48,319 bases of DNA, taken from positions 1-48,319 of IMG/VR virus record IMGVR_UViG_3300035698_011201, one strand, 5' to 3'. Within the stretch, counting starts at the first letter, position 1. Each line of letters starts with the position of its first letter. Source of the stretch: a virus. Positions 17,598 through 25,628 of this stretch are shown piece by piece. Position numbers and translations under genes: made by a program. The notes beneath the pieces were generated by a model. The model was not told where the DNA came from. It saw only the letters and a list, made by a program, of their open reading frames with translations, and did not search any database.

Positions 17598-18710
17598 ATG
17601 GAAGTAAAGAAGAGGGATGGAAAACTAGAAGACTTAGATTTGGAGAAGATGCACAAAGTCGTTTTCTGGGCGACAGAAGGAATTACCGGAGTTTCAGCAT
17701 CTGAGGTTGAAATCAAATCACACATTCAGTTCTATTCTGGAATCTCTACTTCGGACGTTCAAGAGACTTTGATCAAAGCCGCAGCAGATTTGATTTCCGA
17801 TGAAACTCCCAATTATCAGTTTGTCGCAGGTAGATTAATTTCTTACCACCTTCGAAAAGAAGTTTACAATTCTTTCGATCCTTGGCATTTACAAGATTTG
17901 GTTAAGAAGAACATTGAGCGTGGATTTTATGATCCGGCATTGCTAGAAGATTACACCGATGAAGAATACAACGTGCTGAACAATTACATCAAGCATGATC
18001 GAGATGAAAATTTAACGTATGTGGCAATGGAACAGTTTCGAGGAAAGTATCTAGTTCAGAACCGTGTCACAAAAGAAGTTTTCGAAACACCGCAGATGGC
18101 TTACATGCTAATCGCAATGAGTTTGTTCTCAGCTTATACAGAAAACAGATTGCAGTGGGTGAAAGATTATTACGATGCGATCTCTACCTTTGATCTCAGT
18201 TTACCTACACCAGTTATGGCCGGCGTCAGAACACCGCAGAGACAATTTAGTTCATGTGTTCTAATTGAGACAGATGATTCACTTGATTCTATGAACGCGG
18301 CGACATCCTCGATCGTGAAGTACGTTTCTCAAAAAGCCGGCATTGGAATTGGTGCCGGCTCTATTCGCGCCTTGGGTTCGCCTATTAGATCTGGCGACGC
18401 ATACCATACTGGTGTGATTCCGTTTTTCAAAATGTTCCAAGCAGCAACCAAGTCTTGTTCACAAGGCGGTGTCCGCGGGGGCTGCGTTTCTTCAGACTCT
18501 TTAGTTGATATTTGTGAGGGAATCGAGATTGATGGTAAAAAATACGGAATGTATGACACAATTTCTATAAATAACAAGGAGGTTAGAATCTTAGATTTAG
18601 TGAATGTTCTAACCGATATGACAAAAGAGGAAATCGAAAATGCATCTATGCAAGATTTGTATGAAAGAAGTGAAGCAGTTAAGAAGACACCTTACAACGA
18701 TGCACAATAA
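17598..18710 (+). CDS. nrdA: NrdA N-terminal part fused to an N-intein
   Basis: Residues 1-295 are the first part of class Ia ribonucleotide reductase large subunit: N-terminal ATP-cone, then FSSCVLIE with the first active-site cysteine, ending ...CSQGGVRGG. At Cys296 (TGC 18483) an intein begins: CVSSDSLVDICEG is a typical block A. The N-intein is 75 aa and the ORF stops at 18710. The remaining NrdA is encoded from 19511, so active enzyme requires trans-splicing. Block B is not in this part but in the C-intein, so the split point lies unusually early. AAGGAG site precedes ATG. Confidence 0.9.
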   Translation: MEVKKRDGKLEDLDLEKMHKVVFWATEGITGVSASEVEIKSHIQFYSGISTSDVQETLIKAAADLISDETPNYQFVAGRLISYHLRKEVYNSFDPWHLQDLVKKNIERGFYDPALLEDYTDEEYNVLNNYIKHDRDENLTYVAMEQFRGKYLVQNRVTKEVFETPQMAYMLIAMSLFSAYTENRLQWVKDYYDAISTFDLSLPTPVMAGVRTPQRQFSSCVLIETDDSLDSMNAATSSIVKYVSQKAGIGIGAGSIRALGSPIRSGDAYHTGVIPFFKMFQAATKSCSQGGVRGGCVSSDSLVDICEGIEIDGKKYGMYDTISINNKEVRILDLVNVLTDMTKEEIENASMQDLYERSEAVKKTPYNDAQ

Positions 18711-19536
18711 AGATATTGATGCCTACCTATCTGAATTTCAATGCCAAGACGAGTTTTGGCAAATTGAAAAGACATTAAAAAGTGAAAGACAAAAGAATAG
18801 TCCTTGGTCAATTCATTTTTATATAACTCGAGGATCCACTGAAAAAGAAGCGGTCAAAATAATTAATGAAAAACGAAGAAAATTGCAAGAAAAGAGAAAA
18901 GGATCTCTCTCACCTGCTAGCGCATATTTTTGGAGAGAAAAAGGATTATCAATAGACGACGCAATTCAAAGAGCCGAAGAATGGAAAAAGAGCATCGGAA
19001 AGCTCCCAACAAAAGCTGCATTGATAGAAAAATATGGAGAAAAGGAAGGTATTAGGAAATGGGACGAGTATAAAGAAAAAATAGCAAACAGAGAAAATAA
19101 AGCACTCGATAATTTGGTATCTTCCGGTTATTCTATAGAAGAAGCAAGGATAATTCGAAGTATGAAGAAAGGTAATACTCTCGCTCCGTTCTTTTGTTGG
19201 GAGTCATATAAAACTTATCGAAAAGCTGTAGATTTTGTTACGCATTTGATGTGGGTTTCTAAAGGCAGAGACTACGAAGATCGAAAGAACAACAAGACAC
19301 TGGACCATCAATTTTCATGTTATGGCGGCTGGGTAGAGAAGGTATCTCCCTTTGTTGTCGGGTCAATTTACAATTTAGAATGGCTTGATAAAAAAGAGAA
19401 TGAAAGGAAGGGTACTTACTGTTCAAAGGCAAAAGACCAATTATTGAAAGAATATACAGAAAATTCGGATAATGAAATTCGTCAGGGTAGTGATATATGG
19501 GAGCAAATAAATGAAATTATTAACGCGAATTGCTAA
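18640..19536 (+). CDS. Free-standing homing endonuclease inside split nrdA
   Basis: 298 aa, between and overlapping the two intein halves (71 bases with N-part, 26 with C-part). It starts with a C2H2-type finger (CKIC...H...H) and ends with a His-Asn motif region, LDHQFSCYGGW...NLEWL...ENERKGTYC, resembling HNH/His-Me homing nucleases of phages. It should cut intein-less nrdA and spread the element. AGAGGA precedes its ATG by 8 bases. The exact nuclease family is uncertain; Vsr-like nucleases are known in comparable split-intein loci. Confidence 0.8.
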   Translation: MHLCKICMKEVKQLRRHLTTMHNKDIDAYLSEFQCQDEFWQIEKTLKSERQKNSPWSIHFYITRGSTEKEAVKIINEKRRKLQEKRKGSLSPASAYFWREKGLSIDDAIQRAEEWKKSIGKLPTKAALIEKYGEKEGIRKWDEYKEKIANRENKALDNLVSSGYSIEEARIIRSMKKGNTLAPFFCWESYKTYRKAVDFVTHLMWVSKGRDYEDRKNNKTLDHQFSCYGGWVEKVSPFVVGSIYNLEWLDKKENERKGTYCSKAKDQLLKEYTENSDNEIRQGSDIWEQINEIINANC

Positions 19537-21307
19537 TATAGCAGACGTCAAAACTGGAGAATATATTAGATCTAGAAATCTCGACGGCGCCGATGAATAT
19601 AAAATGGTAAAAGCTACGATGAACCCAATCGTGCCCGAAAAAAATCAAATCGAAATTGTTCTAGAAAATCAATCCACAATAACTACCAGTCTAGAACATC
19701 CGATGCTAGTTTATAGGGATAGATGGAAGTACATACCGTCGGCCGAAGTAAAAGTGGGTGATATTTGTCAATCATCTGAAGGAGAATCGAGCATTCTGGA
19801 AATCAATCCCGGAAATAAAGATATTCATTTTTGCGATTTTTCAGTTGACGGAAACGAGAACTATTATGCCGGAACTACCGCAAAAATGATGGTAGTCCAT
19901 AATTCTGCAACTCTTTACTATCCAATTTGGCATTTGGAAGTTGAAGACCTATTGGTATTGAAGAATAACAAAGGCACCGAAGACAATCGTGTTCGTCATA
20001 TGGATTACGGGGTTCAGTTCAGCAAATTATTTTATGAACGGTTGATCAAGAACGAAGACGTGACATTGTTCAGCCCAAGTGATGTTCCTGGATTGTACGA
20101 AGCATTCTTCGAAGATCAAGACAAATTCAAAGAATTGTATGAACAAGCTGAGCGTGATCCAAAAGTCAGAAAGAAAACACTCAAAGCGGTTGATTTGTTC
20201 AGCGCGTTTATGGAAGAACGTAAGAACACTGGCCGAATTTACTTGATGAATGTCGACCACGCCAACACGCACAGTTCATTTAAAGAAGAGCTTGCTCCTA
20301 TCCGAATGTCGAATCTTTGCACAGAGATCACGTTGCCAACAAAACCACTCAAGCATATTGCTGATGAAGAAGGGCGCATCGCTCTTTGTACTCTTTCAGC
20401 AATTAACTGGGGCAACGTTCGTTCTCCATCAGACTTTAAGAAACCTTGTGAGTTAGCTGTTAGGGGATTGGATGCGCTTTTGGACTACCAGAAGTACCCT
20501 ATCTTAGCCGCAGAATTACATTCCAAAGAGTATAGACCCTTGGGTATCGGCATCATCAACTTAGCTTATTTCCTTGCTAAGAACGATTCAAACTATTCAA
20601 CTCCTAATTTAGAATTGGTTGACGAGTACGCTGAGGCGTGGTCTTATTATTTGATCAAGGCTAGTGTTGAATTAGCAAAAGACAAAGGCGCTTGCACTAA
20701 AGTCGAACACACCAAATATTCCGACGGTGTTTTGCCTATCGACACATATAAAAGAGACGTCGATGAATTGGTCAAACCAAATTCAAGAATGGATTGGGAT
20801 TCTCTTAGAGAAGACTTGAAAAAGTACGGTATTCGTAATTCAACGCTAATGGCTTTGATGCCAGCTGAGACCAGTGCGCAGATTTCAAACTCGACCAACG
20901 GTATTGAGCCACCTAGAGCTTTTGTCTCGATTAAACAATCAAAGGACGGAGTTCTCAAACAGGTTGTTCCTGGTTACCCTAGACTCAAAAATAAATATGA
21001 GTTGCTATGGGATCAAAAGTCACCCGAAGGTTACTTGAAGATTATGGCTGTTCTGCAAAAGTATATCGATCAAACGATCAGCACCAACACCAGTTATAAT
21101 CCAGAGTTCTATGAAGGTGAGAAAATTCCGATGTCAGTCATGTTGCAGCATTTGTTATTCTGCTACAAATTTGGAATCAAAACTTTATATTATTTCAACA
21201 CCTATGACGGCCAGTCGGAAATTGACTTAGACAAAGAAGAAAGAGATGAAAAAGAAAAGGTATTGATCGAAATTATCGACGATGCCTGCGAAGCATGCGT
21301 AATTTAA
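19511..21307 (+). CDS. nrdA: C-intein fused to NrdA C-terminal part
   Basis: Residues 1-131 are the C-intein, with block B TSLEHPML, block F FSVDGNENYYAG and block G VVHN followed by Ser (19904). The rest is NrdA: ATLYYPIWHLEVEDLL continues the extein exactly after GVRGG. Active-site NLC-E (SNLCTEIT), the redox cysteine in ALCTLSAINWG, the radical-transfer pair TLYYFNT and a C-terminal CEAC thiol pair are present. With NrdB it reduces ribonucleoside diphosphates for phage DNA synthesis. The first extein residue is Ser where unsplit enzymes often have Ala. Confidence 0.92.
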   Translation: MKLLTRIANIADVKTGEYIRSRNLDGADEYKMVKATMNPIVPEKNQIEIVLENQSTITTSLEHPMLVYRDRWKYIPSAEVKVGDICQSSEGESSILEINPGNKDIHFCDFSVDGNENYYAGTTAKMMVVHNSATLYYPIWHLEVEDLLVLKNNKGTEDNRVRHMDYGVQFSKLFYERLIKNEDVTLFSPSDVPGLYEAFFEDQDKFKELYEQAERDPKVRKKTLKAVDLFSAFMEERKNTGRIYLMNVDHANTHSSFKEELAPIRMSNLCTEITLPTKPLKHIADEEGRIALCTLSAINWGNVRSPSDFKKPCELAVRGLDALLDYQKYPILAAELHSKEYRPLGIGIINLAYFLAKNDSNYSTPNLELVDEYAEAWSYYLIKASVELAKDKGACTKVEHTKYSDGVLPIDTYKRDVDELVKPNSRMDWDSLREDLKKYGIRNSTLMALMPAETSAQISNSTNGIEPPRAFVSIKQSKDGVLKQVVPGYPRLKNKYELLWDQKSPEGYLKIMAVLQKYIDQTISTNTSYNPEFYEGEKIPMSVMLQHLLFCYKFGIKTLYYFNTYDGQSEIDLDKEERDEKEKVLIEIIDDACEACVI

Positions 21308-21326
21308 AGGATTAAAATGACAGAAA

Positions 21327-21599
21327 ATGGCAACAGTTAAGCAAATTCTAGACCTTAAATTTGAGGCTTATCGACTACCTGTAGAAATTATTGAGTGCAC
21401 TAACGAAGAATACCGGAACGGAGTTCCGCTCGGAGGTAAGATCAAATTTACTTTCTGCGGTTCGGCACTAGACCTAATCGGATCAAATTATGACAGCAAG
21501 GATCGATCTGCGACATTAGAAGTTGCTGCATGTTTATGGAACGAAATATTATTAGAAATCGCTTATGCGAGTATGAGGAAAAATGACAGTATTCAATAA
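21327..21599 (+). CDS. Small protein between nrdA and nrdB
   Basis: 90 aa, overlapping nrdB by 17 bases. A competing ATG at 21317 has the better ribosome site (AAAGGA) but reads only seven codons (MTENGNS). Begins MATVKQILDLKFEAYRLPVEI; no family recognised. Operon position suggests nucleotide metabolism. Confidence 0.6.
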   Translation: MATVKQILDLKFEAYRLPVEIIECTNEEYRNGVPLGGKIKFTFCGSALDLIGSNYDSKDRSATLEVAACLWNEILLEIAYASMRKNDSIQ

Positions 21600-22674
21600 C
21601 AAACACAAGAACCATACCGAGCAGCCAATGTTTTTGGGCGACGATCTCGGTATGCAACGCTTTGAAACTGTCAAATATCGGCAGTTCGAAAAACTAACAG
21701 ACAAGCACTTGGGTTTTTTCTGGAGACCGGAAGAGATAAGCATTTCTAAGGATTCAAAAGATTTCAAAGACCTAACTGAATTTGAGAAACATATTTTCAC
21801 GTCAAACCTAAAGAGACAGATTGTTCTCGATTCAGTTCAAGGACGCTCACCGAATTTAGCATTCTTGCCGTTGGTATCGTTACCTGAAGTCGAGGCTTTT
21901 ATCGAGACGTGGGCATTTAGTGAAACGGTGCACTCGAGATCATACACGCATATCATTCGAAACATTTACTCAGACCCGAGCGCTGTCTTTGATGGCATTA
22001 TGGATATCAAAAATATCGTGGATTGTGCTAACGACATTAGCAAATACTATGATGACCTTATCCAAGCATCCAACGCTTGGCAGGTAGATGGCAGATCAAT
22101 TTCCAAGTATGAACTCAAGAAAAAGATCTGGATGGCAATTATGTCAGTAAATGTGTTGGAAGGTATTCGATTCTATGTCAGCTTTGCGTGTAGTTGGGCA
22201 TTCGCTGAACTTAAGAAAATGGAAGGTAACGCCAAGATCATTAAATTGATTTGCCGCGACGAGAACATTCACTTGGCAGCAACGCAGCAAATGATTAGAC
22301 TCCTACCAAAAGAAGACGAGGATTTCAAGAAAATAGCTGAAGAGACAAAAGAACAATGTGAGCAACTCTTTGTTGATGCGGTGGAACAGGAAAAAGCCTG
22401 GGCTGGTTATTTGTTCAAAGATGGTAGCATGATTGGATTGAATGAGCGTTTGTTGGTAGAGTACATTGAATGGATTGCCAATAAAAGAATGTACGCAGTC
22501 GGTTTGACCAGCGCGTACAAAGCACCTCAAGCCAGTCCGTTGCCTTGGACCCAAAAATGGATTGCTGGCTCTGATGTCCAAGTCGCGCCACAAGAGACAG
22601 AAATATCAGCGTATTTGACTGGCGCTACAAACCAAGACGTAAACGACGAAACATTCAAGGGATTCTCATTATGA
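21583..22674 (+). CDS. nrdB: Ribonucleotide reductase class Ia beta subunit
   Basis: 363 aa. The di-iron ligands are visible in order: LDSVQGRSP (Asp), FSETVHSRSYTHI (Glu, His and the radical Tyr), LEGIRFYV (Glu) and RDENIHLAA (Glu, His). It generates the tyrosyl radical used by NrdA. The C-terminal tail FKGFSL would dock to NrdA. Stop overlaps the glutaredoxin start (ATGA). Confidence 0.95.
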   Translation: MTVFNNKHKNHTEQPMFLGDDLGMQRFETVKYRQFEKLTDKHLGFFWRPEEISISKDSKDFKDLTEFEKHIFTSNLKRQIVLDSVQGRSPNLAFLPLVSLPEVEAFIETWAFSETVHSRSYTHIIRNIYSDPSAVFDGIMDIKNIVDCANDISKYYDDLIQASNAWQVDGRSISKYELKKKIWMAIMSVNVLEGIRFYVSFACSWAFAELKKMEGNAKIIKLICRDENIHLAATQQMIRLLPKEDEDFKKIAEETKEQCEQLFVDAVEQEKAWAGYLFKDGSMIGLNERLLVEYIEWIANKRMYAVGLTSAYKAPQASPLPWTQKWIAGSDVQVAPQETEISAYLTGATNQDVNDETFKGFSL

Positions 22675-22922
22675 TTAAACTTTATTCAAAACCAAATTGT
22701 GTCTTCTGCAATAGAGCAAAGGCGCATCTTAATTCCAAAGGTATCAAGTTCGAAGCTGTTGATATTTCGAAGGACCCAACCGAACGAGAGTTCTTATTAT
22801 CTGAGGGCCACAAAATGGTTCCGCAGCTTTATTTCAACGGGAAACTTTTGGTTGAAGGTGGTTGGGAAGGATTGTCGAAACTCAGTGATGAGGAATTGAC
22901 TAGCAAAATAGGTTCTTCTTAA
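22671..22922 (+). CDS. Glutaredoxin
   Basis: 83 aa with the redox motif CVFC at residues 10-13, the cis-Pro loop MVPQLYF and GGWEGL near the end, all standard for glutaredoxin/NrdH. It would re-reduce the NrdA thiols. Translationally coupled to nrdB. Confidence 0.92.
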   Translation: MIKLYSKPNCVFCNRAKAHLNSKGIKFEAVDISKDPTEREFLLSEGHKMVPQLYFNGKLLVEGGWEGLSKLSDEELTSKIGSS

Positions 22923-23061
22923 AACACTCAAACGCAATAAAAACCTTAAGGATTTCAACGTCTAATCTTTGGGTTTTTCCGTCCTTGATACAAGGTACTG
23001 TTTTACCTAAATAGCACTTCAAACCGAAAATGAAGAAAAAATGCTTCTTTGAAATTTATAT
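22923..23061 (+). other. Gene-free spacer after the RNR operon
   Basis: AAAACC ... GGGTTTTT (about 22941-22978) could be a weak terminator with a large loop. CCTTGATACAAGG (22983-22995) is a small hairpin. I see no convincing gene. Confidence 0.4.
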
Positions 23062-23090
23062 TTGACAAACTTATAAATAGAACATATAAA
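23062..23090 (+). promoter_or_regulatory. Strong promoter, overlapping a late core
   Basis: TTGACA 23062-23067, a 17-base spacer and TATAAA 23085-23090 match the sigma70 consensus almost fully. TATAAATA (23072-23079) lies inside the spacer. A second, weaker promoter (TTGACA 23152-23157, 17 bases, TAGTTT 23175-23180) follows, so the region downstream is meant to be transcribed early. Confidence 0.8.
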
Positions 23091-23096
23091 GTAATC

Positions 23097-23404
23097 TGAC
23101 ACAAGTTCGTTGGACGCTTTCAAATGAATTTTAAAAACTTTAAAAAAGTTATTGACATTTGGAAACACCGACGTTAGTTTGTGATTACGTTAATTGAAAC
23201 GGCCAAGTTTGGCCACAGCAAGGAGAAGGGTCTTCGAATGTTTACCCAGAGACAAACACAGCTAAAACCGATTACAGGGCATATGACCCCTGCGATTTTA
23301 AGCTGCGAACTCTTTGCAGTCGAATCAAATTATCGCTGGAATGATTCCAGCGTTATGGAGCGACAGATGTAGAAAAGATTGAAGAAAATCTTTTATATGT
23401 TTGA
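23097..23404 (+). ncRNA. Candidate structured non-coding RNA ahead of the tRNA array
   Basis: Between two promoters and an intrinsic terminator there are several clean hairpins: GGCCA-AGTT-TGGCC (23201-23214), CAGGG...CCCCTG (23275-23293), CTGC...GCAG (23304-23320) and CGCTGGAA-TGA-TTCCAGCG (23335-23353). A 63-codon ORF (23181-23372) exists but has an odd composition and the hairpins cut across it. Large ornate RNAs such as GOLLD and ROOL are known beside phage tRNA arrays; I do not recognise either here. Could be a new structured RNA or a leader of the tRNA transcript. Confidence 0.5.
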
Positions 23405-23437
23405 AGCTCCAACCGGAAACGGTTTGGAGCTTTTTTG
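23405..23437 (+). terminator. Intrinsic terminator
   Basis: AGCTCCAACCG-GAAA-CGGTTTGGAGCT with one bulged T, then six T residues. The GNRA loop makes it very stable. Confidence 0.9.
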
Positions 23438-23448
23438 TTGCTTGAAGT

Positions 23449-23630
23449 TTAAGTGGAATGCGGAACGAGACTGCGGGAACCACTTTAAAATTCCCAAATG
23501 GGCGGAACCCAGGATGGATCTAGATTAGCTTCTAGTGAAAAATCGGGGGATTAGAAGAAGCGGGAGAACAACCGCGGAGATCTAATCTGTGGTGCACTCC
23601 GAAATCGGGGAGAACATATGGCATCACAAC
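23449..23630 (+). ncRNA. Second structured RNA region, unknown
   Basis: Nested and serial helices fill this stretch: TTAAGTGG/CCACTTTAA (23451-23488), AGATTAG/CTAATCT (523-529 with 583-589 of 23 kb) enclosing CTTCTA/TAGAAG and GCGG/CCGC hairpins, and GTGGTGC/GCATCAC (23590-23628) around a CTCC/GGAG stem. No ORF. It sits directly before the first tRNA. Confidence 0.45.
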
Positions 23631-23647
23631 GAAATAACCGTTTTTAT

Positions 23648-23732
23648 GGGCGAGCCGAATCCTTGGAGAGAATAGCAGGTTGTAACCCTGTGGCTTATAG
23701 CTGAGTAGGTTCGAATCCTACCTCGCCTACCA
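23648..23732 (+). tRNA. tRNA-Tyr(GTA)
   Basis: Acceptor GGGCGAG/CTCGCCT, anticodon loop TTGTAAC, long variable arm as expected for Tyr, T loop TTCGAAT, encoded ACCA. Confidence 0.93.
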
Positions 23733-23770
23733 AATCTTTTTATTAACCATTTAGACCGAAGGAGGGTATT

Positions 23771-23869
23771 ATGGAATCGCAAGAACGAGAACTAAGCGAA
23801 GAACCTGAAGAACGTATCTTCCGGACGACTAATTGGCGGGTCACCAGACTTTCAATCTGGCGGTGGTAA
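23771..23869 (+). CDS. 32-aa ORF ending inside the next tRNA
   Basis: ATG follows a strong AAGGAGGG site by 5 bases. The acidic peptide starts MESQERELSEEPEERIF and its TAA lies in the variable arm of the following tRNA, so translation and tRNA formation from one transcript exclude each other. Expression is likely from the ribosome site; function unknown. Confidence 0.5.
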   Translation: MESQERELSEEPEERIFRTTNWRVTRLSIWRW

Positions 23870-23905
23870 AACACTAAGCGGGTTCGAATCCCGTCCGGAA
23901 GACCA
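23818..23905 (+). tRNA. tRNA with Glu anticodon (TTC) and class II variable arm
   Basis: Acceptor CTTCCGG/CCGGAAG with A73 and CCA; anticodon stem CCAGA/TCTGG, loop CTTTCAA gives TTC. The variable region is 17 nt with a GGTG/CACT stem, as in Leu or Ser tRNAs, not Glu. It is the only TTC tRNA seen. Charging specificity is therefore uncertain. Confidence 0.8.
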
Positions 23906-23912
23906 ACTATAA

Positions 23913-23990
23913 TCCCGCGAAGCCAATATAGTGCGGCCGTCGGCCGATAACCGATGTGATTAAGCAGTGCAAGTCTGCTCGTGGGGACCA
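23913..23990 (+). tRNA. tRNA-Ile(GAT), copy 1
   Basis: Acceptor TCCCGCG/CGTGGGG, anticodon stem GTCGG/CCGAT, loop CCGATAA gives GAT. Position 33 is C instead of the nearly universal U. T loop is TGCAAGT. CCA encoded. Confidence 0.75.
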
Positions 23991-24001
23991 AGATAAATTA
24001 T

Positions 24002-24074
24002 AGCTCCGTAGTTCAATTGGTAGAACGCTGGTTTTTGGTGCCGGAGGTTGCAGGTTCGAGTCCTGCCGGGGTTG
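24002..24074 (+). tRNA. tRNA-Gln(TTG)
   Basis: Acceptor AGCTCCG/CGGGGTT, D stem GTTC/GAAC, anticodon stem CTGGT/GCCGG with loop TTTTGGT, T arm GCAGG/CCTGC. Followed by CAC, so CCA must be added. Confidence 0.88.
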
Positions 24075-24082
24075 CACAAAAG

Positions 24083-24210
24083 TGGAATAATTATTACTTC
24101 TTCCAATGACCGAACCAAGACAAATCTTTGTAAGACATTCCCTGGCTCTGCGTAAAGTTTTTCTTCACTCCTCGGAAGAGGTCCCCTGGGTTCAAATCCC
24201 AGTCTTTCCG
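24083..24210 (+). other. tRNA-like remnant with intact T arm
   Basis: A perfect T arm (CTGGG, TTCAAAT, CCCAG) and a variable-type hairpin CCTC-GGAA-GAGG precede TCTTTCC-G. The 5' acceptor partner is missing; GGAATAA at 24083 pairs at only 5 of 7 positions. Looks like a degenerate or rearranged tRNA. Confidence 0.4.
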
Positions 24211-24214
24211 CAAA

Positions 24215-24346
24215 GTGTCAGTGGGCAAATTAAGGTAAAGCCGCTATCCTATTGGATGGAGTATCTGAACACTAACTTCGACGGTCCGTGTGCACGCGGC
24301 AGAGGTTAGCAAGTAGGTGTTGAAGGTTCGAGTCCTTCCTGGCGCA
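24215..24346 (+). tRNA. Oversized tRNA-like gene, possibly intron-containing
   Basis: The ends pair perfectly (GTGTCAG/CTGGCGC with one G-U pair in each half) and there is a D-like GGC/GCC arm and a perfect T arm (GAAGG/CCTTC). Between D and T arms lie about 85 bases instead of about 25, with hairpins CTATCC/GGATGG, CTAAC/GTTAG and CCGTG/CGCGG. If CTAAC/GTTAG is the anticodon stem, its loop starts TTCGA (anticodon CGA) and holds an insert of about 21 bases. Anticodon not settled. Confidence 0.5.
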
Positions 24347-24364
24347 CAAATTATTAAGAATTAT

Positions 24365-24437
24365 CTAGGTATATGTCAGCCTGGTAGACGCGGGGCTTTG
24401 GAAGCTTCGAGCGCTGGTTCAAATCCAGCTACCTAGA
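24365..24437 (+). tRNA. tRNA-Pro(TGG), copy 1
   Basis: Acceptor CTAGGTA/TACCTAG, anticodon loop TTTGGAA on stem GGGGC/GCTTC, T arm CTGG/CCAG with loop TTCAAAT. CCA not encoded (CTA). Confidence 0.9.
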
Positions 24438-24452
24438 CTAAGCACATTTTAT

Positions 24453-24529
24453 AGGGACGTAGTTCAATCTGGTAGAATAGATGGTTCCAACCCATCCGAT
24501 GCGAGTTCAAATCTGCGCCGTTCCTGCCA
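24453..24529 (+). tRNA. tRNA-Trp(CCA)
   Basis: Acceptor AGGGACG/CGTTCCT, G73 and CCA; anticodon stem GATGG/CCATC with loop TTCCAAC. The T stem (GCGAG/CTGCG) has mismatches. Confidence 0.88.
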
Positions 24530-25336
24530 TTTGCCAATTAGGATATTCAGATTCAAATTGAGTTATTCTTCGATTTAATTCTTCAAATGAAATCGATGAT
24601 TGATGCCTTTTAGATTGATTATCTTTGTGACGAATCAATTCAAGGTTCGCTGGATGACGAATAAAACACGGATCGATATCATGTTTCCAACCAAAGGCAA
24701 TAGAAACCATATGGTCTCGAGAAACGCCATTTATGTTTTTGATGCCCGAGCGAGATCCTGGAGTCGAATACCAACCGTGTTTTTTGATTATCGCCCCGTC
24801 GAACCAATTAGGAAAAGATGAAATGCCAAATTGAAATCCACATGATCTAGCATATTCTGCTCTAGTTTCTTTAAGATCTGGATGGAATTTGCGATATGAT
24901 TTGGCATAAAATACTCTATCAGTTTTTGAACAGTTATTTCGATAGGCTGTAGAATAAGGCCCTACAATAGGAACTTCGATGTTTGAAATTTTGATAATTT
25001 TCTTAGATTTATCTTTGGTTTCGCGACGGGGCCTCGTTTACGATTAGGTTTTGAATGATTGTTGTTCCATGTTGCGGCACACGATGAAGAACAGAATTTA
25101 GGTTTGAAATGAATGAGCTTACATTGTGGACATTCTTTTCGATTCTTGATCCAAGCTGTTTCGTGCTTCTTTAATTGCGAAATAACAATTTCTTGTTTGG
25201 TTAGAATCGAGCAGCACTTGATGTGATTTGGTTCGTGCCTATAATTCATATGAGCACGTTTATGTGCATTTAATGCTTGAGCAGACTTAAATGATTTTGG
25301 GCAAGATTTGCAACTGTAAATAAAACTGAAAGGAGT
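24507..25336 (-). pseudogene. HNH homing endonuclease, frameshifted
   Basis: Read on the minus strand: an open frame from 25336 gives a C2H2 finger (CKSCPKSFKS...H...H), then the only ATG (25249), a CPQC...FCSSSCAATWNNN zinc motif typical of phage homing enzymes, and a break near 25030. One extra base in the CCCC run restores the frame to a C-terminal nuclease part: VSRDHMVSIAFGW...HPANLELIRHKDN. The C-terminus overlaps tRNA-Trp on the other strand. Probably an inactive or mis-sequenced mobile gene inserted in the tRNA array. Confidence 0.65.
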
Positions 25337-25341
25337 TTCAA

Positions 25342-25507
25342 ATGTCTAAAAGACTATTTAGTCTATTTGCAGGGGAATGTGTTTTCGAACCTGCCAATTA
25401 AAGAATTAACGTTCCATGAAACAACCTGTGGCCTTTGGAAACTTTGGCAAACAATTGATAAAAGATTGAGTTCATTATACGGTTTGCTAGTATCCGTGTC
25501 AAACTAG
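25342..25507 (+). pseudogene. Small ORF with a homopolymer frameshift
   Basis: ATG 25342 has a good AAAGGAG site. The frame stops after 19 codons (MSKRLFSLFAGECVFEPAN). Removing one T from TTTT near 25384 continues into PIKELTFHETTCGLWKLWQ and ends at TAG 25507, about 55 aa. Probably one gene; function unknown. Confidence 0.4.
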
Positions 25508-25513
25508 ATTTTA

Positions 25514-25599
25514 TCCTGATAGCGCGCAAGGTGTGCGAGGGGACTGTTAATCCTTTGGCGACGATAAGTCGATGGTAGGTTCGATTCCTACATCAGGAG
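25514..25599 (+). tRNA. tRNA with Asn anticodon (GTT) and class II variable arm
   Basis: Acceptor TCCTGAT/ATCAGGA, anticodon loop CTGTTAA on GGGGA/TCCTT, and a 16-20 nt variable arm with CGAC-GATAA-GTCG. G73 plus a long arm is the Ser-tRNA signature in bacteria. A normal tRNA-Asn(GTT) is at 35083. CCA not encoded. Confidence 0.8.
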
Positions 25600-25628
25600 C
25601 TAAGAGCGGTTGCTGTCTTTCTCCTTAT

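Noticed and set aside
18567-18585. Late promoter core TATAAATA and AAGGAGG inside the N-intein
   Set aside because: They encode SINNKE in frame and the nearest start codon with suitable spacing is missing; the endonuclease ATG is 57 bases further on.
23449-23630. Group I or group II intron, or RNase P RNA
   Set aside because: I could not find the conserved core motifs (P7/P3 type elements, domain V, or the ACAGNRA-type sequence), so only an unnamed structured RNA is reported.
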